Shown here: positions 45,947 to 58,900 of the stretch, in pieces
Position numbering within the stretch: position 1 is the stretch's first letter
Layout: every line of letters begins with the position of its first letter
Assembly (NCBI GenBank): GCA_026390815.1
Contig: JAPLFH010000012.1
Coordinates: forward strand, 151,689-215,688
DNA length: 64,000 bases
Source: Ignavibacteriales bacterium
GTDB lineage: Bacteria; Bacteroidota; Ignavibacteria; Ignavibacteriales; SURF-24
Reading direction: 5' to 3'
The notes under the pieces: generated by a model
Told to the model about the DNA's origin: nothing
Database searches by the model: none
The model's input: the letters and a program-made list of their open reading frames with translations, nothing else
Position numbers and translations under genes: made by a program

Positions 45947-47953
45947 TCATTTCTGGTTAATGATTTCTTTTGCTTCTTCTAATCTTCCGCTTTTATGAAG
46001 AACTTCTATTAATCTTTCTTTAAGTATTTTATTTTCGGGCTGAGATTTATATAAAATTATTAATTCATCGCAAACATCATTCAATTTATTTAATTTAATA
46101 GCATTAGTTATTAATCCCGAATAGGCTTCATTATCTACTTCATCAGCATATATTATCCGTTTGTATGAAAGTAGAGAATTGTAAAAATCATTTTGCTGTT
46201 CAAAGATTTTTGCTAATCCAAAGTGAGCCTTTTTTACTTTTGGATTTATTTTTATTGCCTTTTCATAATCAGCTTTTGCAGTTAACAAATTTCCTAAGGC
46301 GCAGTTTAATTCAGCACGATTAATTAATAAAAATAAGCTGGTGGGATATTCTGTGATGTAATTATCTAATAAAATTCCATATTCCTTTTGTTCAAGATTT
46401 TGTTTTATAAAAATTAAACTACTTAGAATATTTTCTTCCAATATTTTCAAATCTTCTTTTTTAGATGCATAGTCTCTCCTCATATCAATATTTTCCAGTG
46501 ATTTATTTTCACTGAGCGAAGCAGAAAGATTCTTTTGTTCTTCATCTAATTTTATAATATTGTATTTGAGAGATAATTTATAATATTCCAGTGCAGATTG
46601 CATTTCGCATTTGATATTATAGCAAGACGCTACCTGATATAATACAAATGGATTAAGTGATTCTTGCTCATATGCCCACTTGAAATATCTAAAGGCGGAA
46701 TCAATGTTGTTAAGTGATTTATATATTATTCCAATTTGGTATTTTGGGTAATAATCATTCGGATAATAATTTAGAAAAAGTCTATTAAGATTTAATGCGT
46801 CAACAAAAAGAGAATCTTCCATATATAATTTAAAAAGAATTTTATAAGCGGAATAATTTTGCCTGTCGATCTCCAAAACTTCATCAAGATTTTTTTTCGC
46901 TAAAGTTTTTTCCTTTGTCTCTAAAAAGCATTTTGCTGATGAAATTCTGGCTTCAATACTATTTGGGTTCAATTCAATAATCCTTTGATATAAAGATTGG
47001 GCTTCTGTGTATTTATCGTCCAGAATATAAGCATCAGCTATTTCCATCATCACTTTCAGATTATTTTTATTAAACAGAATTAATTTTTCAAAAACATCTT
47101 TTACTTTTTCAACCCGATCAATCGCCTTTAAGTAATTAGCGTAAATAAAATAAGTTTTCTTTTCATTCGGAAAATCCCTGATCAAGTTTTCATATAAACT
47201 AACAACTTTTTCTTTTTCATTCTGATATTGATATGCGTTTGCTAACAACAATGATGCTTCAAAGTTGTTAGGCTCGCTTTTAACAATATCTTGCAAGAGT
47301 ATACTGGCAGCATTATACTCTTTCAACCCTAACAGTAACTGCGCATAAGCTTTCTTAAGATTAAGATTATTTGGAAAAATTTTTCTTGCTTTTTCAACCT
47401 GTTCTTTTGCTTTTTCAAATTGTTTCTGCTCGAATAAAACTCCTGCCAAATTAAGCTGGGCATTTTCATTTAAAGGATCAAGTTCAACCGATCTTCTAAA
47501 AAAAGAAGCAGCTTCTAACAAATTTTTTTGTTGATAGAGTAAAACACCTTTATTATAAAAGACGGCTCCAAGAACTTTTTTTGCTTCATCATTTTTCGGA
47601 TTTAATTCAATCACCTTCTTTAATAACTTTTCTGCTTCATTATAATTATTTTGGGAGGCATAAAGTTTACCAAGAGAAAAAATAACTTCTTCATTCTGCG
47701 GATAAATCTTGTCAGCTTTTTCCAAAATTTCTATTGCTTTATCATGTTGTTTAAGGTGATTATAACAATCTGCCAGATATTGATATACACCCAACGGTTG
47801 GGAATTGGAATCAAATATGCCTCTAAAAATTTCTGCTGCCTGTTCATACTTTCCAGAATTGTATAATTCGATGGCATTTTTTAGATCGACCTGTGCAAAA
47901 CATAAGACAGGAAATAATAATAAAATCAAAAATATTTTATTCAGCCTGTGCAT
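45947..47953 (-). CDS. Exported TPR-repeat protein
   Basis: About 668 residues from the ATG at 47953; the frame is open to 47974 but this start places the signal peptide MHRLNKIFLILLLFPVLCFA at the N-terminus, ending before Gln. The mature part is a chain of some 15 tetratricopeptide repeats, for example SGKYEQAAEIFRGIF, HDKAIEILEKADKIYP and NNYNEAEKLLKKVIELNP, with the YxxA and P-rich turns expected. TPR solenoids hold protein partners together. Here it would act in the periplasm or outside, between an Fn3 protein and a barrel. The start overlaps the 3' end of the Fn3 gene. Confidence 0.85.
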   Translation of the reverse strand: MHRLNKIFLILLLFPVLCFAQVDLKNAIELYNSGKYEQAAEIFRGIFDSNSQPLGVYQYLADCYNHLKQHDKAIEILEKADKIYPQNEEVIFSLGKLYASQNNYNEAEKLLKKVIELNPKNDEAKKVLGAVFYNKGVLLYQQKNLLEAASFFRRSVELDPLNENAQLNLAGVLFEQKQFEKAKEQVEKARKIFPNNLNLKKAYAQLLLGLKEYNAASILLQDIVKSEPNNFEASLLLANAYQYQNEKEKVVSLYENLIRDFPNEKKTYFIYANYLKAIDRVEKVKDVFEKLILFNKNNLKVMMEIADAYILDDKYTEAQSLYQRIIELNPNSIEARISSAKCFLETKEKTLAKKNLDEVLEIDRQNYSAYKILFKLYMEDSLFVDALNLNRLFLNYYPNDYYPKYQIGIIYKSLNNIDSAFRYFKWAYEQESLNPFVLYQVASCYNIKCEMQSALEYYKLSLKYNIIKLDEEQKNLSASLSENKSLENIDMRRDYASKKEDLKILEENILSSLIFIKQNLEQKEYGILLDNYITEYPTSLFLLINRAELNCALGNLLTAKADYEKAIKINPKVKKAHFGLAKIFEQQNDFYNSLLSYKRIIYADEVDNEAYSGLITNAIKLNKLNDVCDELIILYKSQPENKILKERLIEVLHKSGRLEEAKEIINQK

Positions 47954-49901
47954 ATAAATCCGTAATGCTTTCATTTCCAGATGTATCTACCGTAACAACT
48001 TTATAATAATATGTTGTTGTTCCGCTGATGTCCTCAAAATAGAATTCTGTAATAAGTTTAGAATTTAATTTTTCATATATACCTGTTGGAACGGAACTTC
48101 TGTAAATATTATATCCCGCCAAATCAAAATCAAAAGCTTTTTCCCACTCAATTTTAACGCCTTTAGAATTAACCGAGGCTTTAATGTAACTTATTGGCGG
48201 TGGTGGATTATTATCCCGCACAATGACAGTATCTCCTCTTGTAAATTCACTTTCATTTTTTACAGTATCCAATGCTGTAGCAAAGTATATATATGATTTT
48301 CCTTTAACTACAGCAGTATCCACATACTGGAAAGGAGCAGAGTCTAAAACTTTTATCTTAATTGGTTTTTGCCCAACTTGATTCCGGTAGATACAATAAC
48401 TGGTTGCATCCATTGAAATACTTTTACCACATGAAACTAATACATATTTTCCTTCTGCATTTTCTGCGGTAATACTTGATGGCGGTAATGGTGGTTCATC
48501 ATCAGGAACCGTAATAATTATGCTTACTTTTTCGCTTTCATTATTCATACTATCAACAGCGGATATGCTGAAATAAAATTTTTTCCCCGGCAGTAATCCT
48601 TTACCTTTATAACCTTTATCGTCATAGGAAAAAGTTTTTATAGGCTCATGTGTAATCCTTGGTTGTATTTCCATACTCTCACCACGATAAATATAATAGC
48701 CGGCAAGATCATTCGCTTTAGAAGGTTTCCATTTTAATACAAGATTTCTTTTTTCTAGTTTATATGTAACATTACTTGGAGGATCAGGTTTTGTAATATC
48801 AGTAGCTATAACTGCAACGGAATTACAACGCTCACTTTCATTACCATTCTTATCTAAAGAAGAAACCGAATAAAAATATTGAATTCCATTTTTAACAGTT
48901 GAATCCGTATAGAAAGGATATTCTAATGGAATTATTTTCTTATTCAATTTTAATAACGGTTTATCTAATCCAAATGAACGATAAATATTATAACCAGCCC
49001 CATCAAGTTCCTGACTCATAGCCCAATTCAGGTTAATTTTTTTATCGCCTGTTTCAGTTACAAGACTTTGTGGAATTGATGGTGGCACATTATCCTTAGG
49101 TATAGCCTTTACAATTTCCGAGTGTTTACTCTCTCTACCCATCGGATCAACAGCAGTGATGAAATACTGATAGGCGAGACCATTCTCAATGAACAGATCT
49201 TCAAACACTGGTGGATTATAATCATCACGTAATATTAATTTCTTATTAACTTTTTCAAATCTGCCATCTCCGGATTTTCTATAAACAGAAAACTGAACTG
49301 CAATGTCATCATAATTTCCAGACCACTTTGGATATTCCCAATTCAGTTTTATCTTCTCATCTCCAACCTCAACTTTTATCTTTAATGGTGCTGCCGGAAA
49401 TACTTCCTTCAACAAAATCTTTTTATTGTAAGATTGTTTTTCTTTTCCTCTTGAATCTACAACTGTTATTTTATAATCATATTCCTTTCCTTTCTGAGCA
49501 GTAGTATCCAAAAACCATCTACCTGTAACTTTTGCAACAGAGAGATTTAAAAATGAAAGTAATCCTCCATACAAATCACTTGATCTTAATTTTCTTAAAA
49601 TTTCAAAGGCATCGCTTGTTTTAGTTGCTTTTTCCAGGACATCCCAGTCATCTCCAACTATCATTCTTGCTTCAGAAGGATCAATAACAGCTTTAACCGG
49701 TTCTTTACTTATTAGCTTAAATTCACTTTCTGATGGCAATGGACCACTTCTGTAAACAAGAAATCCTTCCTGTGTTTTTGGAGGCTCAAGCAGGAAAATG
49801 CCAACAGAATCCCCTTTTGTCATTACGAAGAAATTCTCTTTCTGTTGTGCATTTAATACAACTGCAATTAAAAGTATAATCACCATTAATACTTTTTTCA
49901 T
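47937..49901 (-). CDS. Exported protein of tandem Fn3-like domains
   Basis: A 654-residue protein with signal peptide ending LNA before Gln20. From about residue 170 there are five or six fibronectin type III-like units, each starting like DNVPPSIPQSLVTETGD or DITKPDPPSNVTYKLEKR and carrying GYNIYRS or GYYIYRGE and a closing KVVTVDTSGNES type strand. The first 170 residues form a different N-terminal domain, not recognised. No T9SS tail, no lipobox. The gene is 8 bp downstream of the giant gene and overlaps the TPR gene, so it is part of that operon. Function unknown; likely a binding or spacer protein. Confidence 0.8.
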   Translation of the reverse strand: MKKVLMVIILLIAVVLNAQQKENFFVMTKGDSVGIFLLEPPKTQEGFLVYRSGPLPSESEFKLISKEPVKAVIDPSEARMIVGDDWDVLEKATKTSDAFEILRKLRSSDLYGGLLSFLNLSVAKVTGRWFLDTTAQKGKEYDYKITVVDSRGKEKQSYNKKILLKEVFPAAPLKIKVEVGDEKIKLNWEYPKWSGNYDDIAVQFSVYRKSGDGRFEKVNKKLILRDDYNPPVFEDLFIENGLAYQYFITAVDPMGRESKHSEIVKAIPKDNVPPSIPQSLVTETGDKKINLNWAMSQELDGAGYNIYRSFGLDKPLLKLNKKIIPLEYPFYTDSTVKNGIQYFYSVSSLDKNGNESERCNSVAVIATDITKPDPPSNVTYKLEKRNLVLKWKPSKANDLAGYYIYRGESMEIQPRITHEPIKTFSYDDKGYKGKGLLPGKKFYFSISAVDSMNNESEKVSIIITVPDDEPPLPPSSITAENAEGKYVLVSCGKSISMDATSYCIYRNQVGQKPIKIKVLDSAPFQYVDTAVVKGKSYIYFATALDTVKNESEFTRGDTVIVRDNNPPPPISYIKASVNSKGVKIEWEKAFDFDLAGYNIYRSSVPTGIYEKLNSKLITEFYFEDISGTTTYYYKVVTVDTSGNESITDLYAQAE

Positions 49902-49909
49902 TTTAACCT

Positions 49910-52900
49910 CTAAGGTATTTGAAATATTTTGTATGAAACTGATGAAAGTCCAAGATTATTTGTTGTACGTACCCGGGCATAAAATCTAATACCTCTCTCT
50001 AAATTAAATTTAGTTATATTCTCAGTAACAGACTGTGTACTCGGATCTACATCCGTCCAACCTGAAATAGCTGTATTATTACTTGAAGTACCAATGGCAT
50101 ATTCAAGATATTTTATACTAGATTCCGGATCACTAACATCGTTAAACCTGAATATAATTTCGGTTCTGCCTGGTGTGGGTGGCAGATTTATAGGTGGTAT
50201 CACATTAAAATTCACTCGAATATCTGGAGTTACCGGTGGTGTATCATCAACATAAAATGGAGCAGTAACACAACGGTAACTTGCCATATTCTGATTATTC
50301 TTAGCTCTAATGCTCATAAAATATCTACCATTTGGTAAGTTAAAATTAGGTGTCAACCATGAAGATGCTGGTCCCATATCGTCAGGTGTAAAATCAACAG
50401 AATTATTCCAGTTCTTTTTATTCGTTCCACCGGCTGTTGTACCGATTGCAACCTGATAACCTTTAATCTTCGAATCAAGATCTTCTGAGAGCTCACTGAA
50501 AATCAGGTAAACCCGCTGAATTGATCTTCTATAACTAACCGCTGCTACCGGCTTTGTAGGAAATGTTGTATCCAAAGGACGAACTGGACCAATGGATAGA
50601 ATTTCACTTCTTATACCAACTTTATTCACAGCACAAATTTCCACATAAAATGAATCAATAAAATTCAAGAAACCACCGGAAATTGTTTTTTGTAAAACAT
50701 TGCCTAATGAATCCCAGTCTGTTTTCCTGACCGGTTCATTCTTTGTTACAACTCTGTATTCATAATATGAAAGCCCGGATTCGGGATCATTTGAAGCATT
50801 CCAATAAACAGTTAATGTGGGTACTGCCCCGCGATAGATATGAGGGAGATGGATTTCAGGTACTGGATTTTCGATATCATTACTCATTAATTCTTGTGGC
50901 AAGTCTACCGGTGGAATTACCTGAGGATTAGCTCCATCAACTAATGGATTAATAACAGGTGGCGCAATGTTTCTTACTGTTGGTCTGGTCGGACCTGTTC
51001 CATCATATAGAAATTCTTTAAATATATTTGTTGCGCTCCATAAACCTACGCCATTTTTTGATTTTACATATAGCCGGTATCTATTACCTGTATGCATAGT
51101 TAAACCTAAAATTTCCAAATCAGTTCTGCCGCCAGCAGAAGTCCAGTCTATCATTGCAGTTCCATTAGGAAAGGTAACTTTATATTGGTACTCAACAATA
51201 TCAGATTGATCATCAGTGGAAATCCAATTAGCATAAATTTTCTGTTCAGAGGCGATTAACAGGTTCTGTGCATTTTTATAAAGTCTGGGCAGTGTAATTA
51301 CAGGATTTGAAGGAGCCGTCTGATCGCCCTGCATTTGAACTGTTGATTCTGTTGTATAATCCCCTTGTGTTGCATAAGTAACACTAAATTGAACCATTCT
51401 GGAACTTGTAAAGCCTGCACCCGATCTTGCCTTTAAAAACATAGTATAGTTTCCTGCCGATAAATTATCCGGACGAAGTAAATACCTCCATCTTGATGTA
51501 CTGTTGCCTAAGCTCTGAAATCCATCGTTAAGAAGCTGATTATTAGTGGCGTTTAAAAGTCTCATTGAATTTTCGAGTGCCACGGGATTAACTGTCCAAC
51601 TGAATTTTGCAATAGTTTCATAATAGAAGTTTTCTAAATTAACATTAAAGGAAGTTATTTTTGGTACAACTAAAAGTGCAGCAATATTATTTTTATATGT
51701 GTTAATATTTTGTAAAGTGGTTGGTCTGTTTCTTATTGCATCTGGTTGATTATTCTTCCAAGAATAATAACTATTGTAAATATCATACAAGTTTTCATGC
51801 ATCTGAACTCTTATAGCAAATAGCTGATCAAGCGCATCTGTATAAGCGGTTTGCCCATTATTAATATTCTCTAACTCAACCTGTAAAGCTCTTTCATTGT
51901 CTGACATTTGATCCTGGCTTTTATTAGTAAATGATTGCAACCCGGTAATATTCGTATTGTACCATAAATCCATTCCATATTGATTGCAAAGTTGTTTCTT
52001 AACATTAGCAGATGCATTTTGCCAGGTTCGGTTAAAATCATTTAACTTGTTTTGTGCATCAGTTGGATTATCACCCAATTCAACAAGCCTTCTTAAACGC
52101 CATTCCGTTATATTAAACAATTCATTATTATCAACCGCATTTGTTTTCCTTTCAATATAACCTTGTAAAGCAGCACGATGGTTATTACTTAATGCAGTTT
52201 TTGTATTATTTGCCCATGTTTTTTCATTATATAACCGAGAGTTCAAATGGCTATAAAAGCCTTCCATATTCGATAATAATGTAGAATACTTTGTTCCAAT
52301 TGAGTTATTTGCCTGGATAGGTCCATTTATTTCCAAAGCATTATCAACAATCCGGAGACTACTGTTAATTGCATTTATTCTGCTATTTAAGTTAGTTTCA
52401 TACTGATCCATTGCCGTTTGCGCATTACTTGCTACTGTTTGGTTTGCTGCGGCAATTGTCTGATCGACAGAAAAACCAGGACCGGATCTAACTACCTTAC
52501 AGACTTTTCCACCAATAACCTGTGTTGAAGTAACGGGTGGATCAAAGTTAGGATTTTGAACTGGATTACCGCCAAAAGCGTATTCATCGCGCGTCATTTC
52601 TCTTATATCAGGATTTGCAATAACCTGGTTCAATCCAGTTGATACTTGTGTTCTTGCTGTATTAAAATCTGATATATTATGGCTAAGTACAATTCTTTCG
52701 GCTTTTAATTGAGCGGTTGAATATGATTCCCTAAGATCTTGTGATAGCCATACTTTATCTCTTACCCAAACATATTGGTTAATTTCACCATCCATGTAAG
52801 GTCCAAACTCTTCTTCAATATCTACAGTTGAATTAATAAACCAAATTGCGTCCCGTATCTCTGGACTATCCAAATCTCCTAACGTTCTGACATTTTTAAG

Positions 52901-55900
52901 CATTTGCCCATAAGAATAAAGTCTGTCAAATACGGCACTCAACTCCTGCTCGGTAAGTTGCATATTTGCAAGCATAGAGTTATCAATTTCCTGCTGAGCT
53001 TCTCTTCTTTTATTCTCCATTTCCTGAGAAGCGCTTTTAGCTTCCGCAATTAGTTTTCTTAAATCGGAGTTTCCACCAAAGCCGCCATCACAACCGCTGC
53101 TTGATATTTTACCCCAAACACTACCATCCCAATCAATACCACAAACGCTTACACTTAAACTTGCAACTCCGTATATGTAAAAGTTATTAGCATTACCAAA
53201 CAAAGCTCCCTGCAATCTTCCTTCTGCAGAAGCTAATCCACCAAGGACTTCAACATCTATCCACGTTGTACAAAATAAACCCCAGGAAGAGTTTCTTGTT
53301 TGATACCAAATCTCACCGCTAAATCCAGCGTTCACTTCAATTATCCAAATATCAAAACCAGCGTTGAGCGAAATTGAACATAGAAATCCTTCACTTCCAA
53401 AATATAGGTCGCTTTGGGAATGTAAAATACTCAGAATATCTATACTAAGTCTACCAGTTATTCCCCAGCTATCTCCGCCATAATAATAGAAATCAAGTGA
53501 ACCGCTTCCTTTAACTAAGCTATAGATATCTAAAGTTATGTCTATATTTCCTTCAGCAAAACCGTTGCTAAATCCAACAGCAAGATGAGCAATTCCTTTT
53601 ATTCTTTCACCTTGGTTTAGTATAATAAGCTTTCCATCAACACTAAAATATTCCTGAGTAATTGTAATAAGAACTCTACCCTGAACAAGATTATCACTAA
53701 CAATAACCGCTGCACCAAAAAGAAATACTGCAAACTTTCCTGGTGATCTTGTTATTTTAGAATTTACAGATGCATCTACCTGGGCTTTTTGTTGAACAAG
53801 AATTATATCAGACTGTTCGGGATTATAGAAGAACCCGCCGCCAATTCCATTAATAATAAGCGGACCAATAGGAATTTCTAAACCTTCAACTGCAACAAAC
53901 AATCCAAAAGTAGATTGATTCTGTCCATCTTTACCAACCTTACCAACAACTGTAATTGTTTTATTTCCAAAACTTCCACTACCAGAAGCCAGCAATAAAA
54001 ATCGGTTACTAATATTTTGATAATCCATGTCTGCGGAAAATGTTAGAACATTTGGAATGGAAAGGTTGGCATTCTGAATATAAAATCCGTTTCCACCGCT
54101 TCTTGTTTTATATGCAACAAATTTGTCAATTCCACCGCTTAGAACATTTGCAATGGATATTTCTCCACCAAATGAAAAATAACTTTCGACATGCTGAATC
54201 TGTTTATTATTAGAAGTTGCATTTGAATTTCCAGATGGTAATGTCCCTCCTTTTAATGTAAGAGTCCGGTCAAGTCCACCTTCCCATTCAAGGCTTGTTA
54301 AGGTAACTGTAACGGTATTCAGAACACTTAATGAACCGCCTCTAATTACATCAGATAAACTTCCAACTCTTCCATCAGCATCGATATTAAGCCCTTGAAA
54401 ATCTAATGAGCCGGAAATATTATTCCCACCTTCACCAAGTGATAATTCCATTTTACCAGAAATAGAAAGCGCAAAGTTTTGATTGTTAGAGCCGGCAATA
54501 ATTAGATTTTTCAATTTAAATACATCCCAATTAAAATCACTTAAACCTTGGGATACCGAAATATTTTTCCAGGATATTGAACCATCAAATTTAATTTCCA
54601 AACCTGGAGCAAAAGGATTTCCTGTACCTACACTTAATCGTTTTGATTGACTGTTTGAGAAATAAACATCCATTACTGCCTGGATAGAACTGTTGCGGAT
54701 GTTGGCAAAATCCAGGTTTAGTTTTATTATTGTTGGATCAACTGTGGCAATCCAGAATTGGTATTCAGAGTTATCGACACTTGGATTATTATCCAGCCTT
54801 TGGTTTTGATTAAGCAGCGTTACAACCGTGCTGCCGTCTATTGTGCCATCGGCACTAATACCAAAAGTAAAGTTGTTAGTTAATGAACTTGCAGGTTTTG
54901 GAAGTTTTACATTTCCATTAACTGTTAATTTTAAAACCGGTTGAGAAGTTATTCCTAAACTTGTAATTGTTAAATATCCGGTGATTATATCAATTTGCTG
55001 ATTTACAAAAACTCCCTGAACCGATATACTTCCATCCGTTCCAATTTTGAAGTTTTGGAAGTCAACATTTTTATCCAAGAAATTAATACTTCCATTTAAG
55101 GTTGCATAAAATATTGAATTTGTATAAGCAAGAGTAATAGCTTTATTTGCTCCTCTATCCTTAAGTGTAAAATTTGCATTGAATATTTTGAATACCTGGT
55201 ATTCAGTTTCCCTTGATATACTAATATCCGGCGAAACAAAACCATTTTTATTAAACTTCAAGTCCGTTATTGTAATGGCAATATTATTTAATGTTGGAAA
55301 ACTTAGGATTCCGTTTAGTTCAAATGAAAAATCATTTTCTGTATAAGTAAATTTTGGATAACCTTGAGCAACCTGAAACTTCGCAATGTTTAAGTCAAGT
55401 TTTCCTGGCTGCTGAAGATGATTTAATGAAAAAGCAAAGGCATAATTGTTATTTGTAAACTGAGCAGTAAAATGGATGGCAGAGGAATCCCTGTTGTTGC
55501 GGAAAACGCCGGTTGTTATATCACCACAAATCTTAAATGTTGTGGAACCAGGATTAAAAGTCGCCTCAATTGCCTGTAACTTGAAGTTTGCAATGCTTCC
55601 GAGAATTGCATTTTTAATATATCCACCTGTCGGATCAAATGTTTCTTTGAAATTTCCGACTCTGACTAAGCCTGAAATTCCAGAAGAAGAGATAGTCATA
55701 TTTTCAATTTTAACGGCTACGCTGCTTAAAGCATTTGGAAGCCACAGTTCGCCTGTTGCTCTTAAAACAGCAACACCACTTACCAGGCTGTAATTTATTT
55801 TTTTGATTGTAACCGGTACACCATAGTTTTTTAATTGTAGCGGTGGAGTTAAAGTAACATCAAGCGAACCACTAACTAACGCCCACGTTGTTGTGTTGAC

Positions 55901-58900
55901 TATAAAATCAAAACTAACATCCTCTTCTGGTACATTTGCTGCGCTATATTTTAGCCCCGGCATATATAGCTTAACCGGTGATGATGTATAAATTCTTAAA
56001 CCGTTATCTTTCCTTTCCGTTTGAATTAATAAATTATTACCATTCTTGATTTTTAAATAAGCAATTGTTTCTGAGGGTAAGGGAATTTTTTCCGGAATTA
56101 CAAAATCAAAAAAGTTCGGATCAAGATGAAGATATGGACTAACATTATCTATTGTTGCAGCATTTGTACTTCCACTTTTAATCTGTGCAGTTCCACTTTT
56201 TACAATGAAGGAAGAAAATCCAACAAGAAGATTGTTATAGGTGCAAGTAATATTAGCAAAGACGTTTCCGTTCCATTTAGCAAAAAGATTTGATGTGCCT
56301 GAATTTATGTGAAGTCCATCTTTATCCAGAAAAATGTTGTTTGGAAGAACTAACCGAATAACTGAATTATCATTTACTTCCTGATCGGCAGCAATAGTTT
56401 GCCAGTTAAATACACCTCCGGAAGCTGTAACCTTAAAAGCAAATTGATTTGTAAGTGTAACCTTTCCGCTCTTAATTGCCATATTTGTAAAATCAAACAA
56501 CAGGTTATCAAACGTTGCATTAACTGTTGAGTTTGGCAGTTTAAGATTACCGCTTATTAATTTAAATCCATCCTTGTTAAGCAGTGCACTTGTTATTTCA
56601 AATAAAAGTATTGGATTGTTCTGTGGAAAACCAAATCGAATAGAATTGTTTACTGCAATCTGCCCGTCTTTAATAACACCATTGATCAAATCAAAAGTAA
56701 TATTACCTCTTGTTGTTGCAAATTGCCCATCAGTTATTGATGGCAATTTTAAATCACCGGATAAATTTAAATCAATTGATTGAGCATTTATATTTTTTGA
56801 AAAAATTAAAGATGAGCTTACAACGGTTAAACTTCCAATACCTAAATTGATTGGACAGCGCGGTACAAAGCTTCCAATTGTTCCTGTTATTATTCCGTTG
56901 GCATCAATAGTTAATTGAGTGGAAGTAAGGTTCATTAGACCAGTTTCACCCTGGCATTGTAAAGAACCTGGAAGTTGTAAGTCTCCCTTTATTTTAATGT
57001 CGAATGTTTGAGTTCCGTTTGCAGCTAAATCAAGACTGCCACTAAGTTCTTTTATTAAATAGTAAAACGATGGATTGAACGACAATCTTGGGAAATTAGA
57101 ATTAAATGTTCTTGCAGTAATGCTTCCCTGGATTTTTCCCGAAATTATATTGGCGTTAGTAATTGCTAAACTTATATTCCGTAAGTCAGTTATACCCGGA
57201 AAACTAATCTGGAAATCAAATTTGAAACCCCAATTATTTGGAACCGGATTTTGACTAAACCAATTAAAAGTAAAAGACGGCATCCTAAAAGCTGTTGGCT
57301 TTATTCCAAAGCCAAGCAAGGCATGAACTTCATCCTGAATATTTGGGAATGAAGTCTCCGGGAAAATTATTCCAGCTTTAGTAATTTTAACTCCGGTTAT
57401 TATTGGCGTCGTTATATTCAAATCCTTAATTTTTATTTGAATACCCATATTAAGTTCAAAATCCCAACCTGGATTATTACTATAAGTTAGTGACCTGATT
57501 GTGAAATCGGAAAGTGTAAGAGATAACCAACTTAAATCAATCTGCGGAGGCAAAGGCAAGTTATCTGCCGTAATTTGTTTTAATTCAATTCCATTCTGTG
57601 TTAAACCAAGCTTTATAACAGCGCCATAATTAACATCACCAAGATTCATTCGTAATGAACCATCCAAAGTAAAATCGTATTGAACATTTGCCGGCACAAG
57701 CTGAATATTAAAGCTTCCGGAAAATTGTGTTAGATTAATAATTATTTTATTTGCCTGATCGAGTGAAAAGTTTTTATTCAAGTTGTCTAAATTTACTTCG
57801 CCGAAAAGTTTTCCATTTGGCAGAAGCGATAATTGAAATTGGTTCTTAATTACAGATCCGAAAGAATAAAGATCACCGGTAAAGTTGAAAGCTTTAACCC
57901 CATTAACATCACCAAAAAAAATATTCCTGATAGCAAATGGAATATTAAATTGTCTAAGATCAAAAGTGGATAGAAGATTATCCGGCACTTGAACATTGAT
58001 TGAACCTTCGACTAATTCTTTAGTCACCTGGTCAATAAGAATATTGAATGTTACATTAATTTCCGGTGGTTCAGGTTTATCAAACTGAAGTGCTTTTATT
58101 ACAAGCTTAACGGGTTGCCCAACCTTAGTTCTAAGCCGGAAATTTCCATTTTCAACAGATTGTTCAACAAGAAGATCATTTCCATTTTTAATTTGCAGAT
58201 AAGCGATTGACTCAATTGGAAGAGGTAACCTTTCCGGTAATAATGCAAGTGTAAGCGAACTTAAATCCGGGAAAAATCCGTTCGCATTAATTATGGCAAT
58301 GCTTGTTTGACCGTAAAGAATTTGGCATTGCCCATTAATAATTCTGAATGGATTTAATGAGATTGCAAAATTTTGTGAGAATGATGCATTAAGATTAGGC
58401 AAGTCTCTTCCATCATATTTTAAATATGCAGATGCGTTACCTGAAATTTTTAAACCGGTTCTATCGATGCTAACCGCACTCGGCAGATTGATGAGTATTC
58501 CAACTGGGTCTATTAGACTACTTCCTGCAGCAACCATTTTGAAATCTACCTGGTTATTTTCCAATGTAGCCTTTAATGCAAAAGGAATATCGAAAATTAC
58601 TGTTCCCGAATTAACTCCGTAATCCTGCCACCGCATTTTAAATTCATTAAAAGTTGCACCTACGGTTGTTCTATCGCTTAATCTTATTTGGTGCCTGCCA
58701 TCGATAATAAATTCATCCTGCGTTATGGTAGCACTATTAATCAGAAATGATAGAACAGGATCCTGTGGCGGCAAATTTATTGTAAATGGTTGATTTACTT
58801 GAGCAAGAAAACTTATTAAACGTTGATTCATCAGATCATATTTAAATGTTGCCAGCGCAGTAATGGATTGACCACCGGGCGAATTAAGAGTAATATTTCC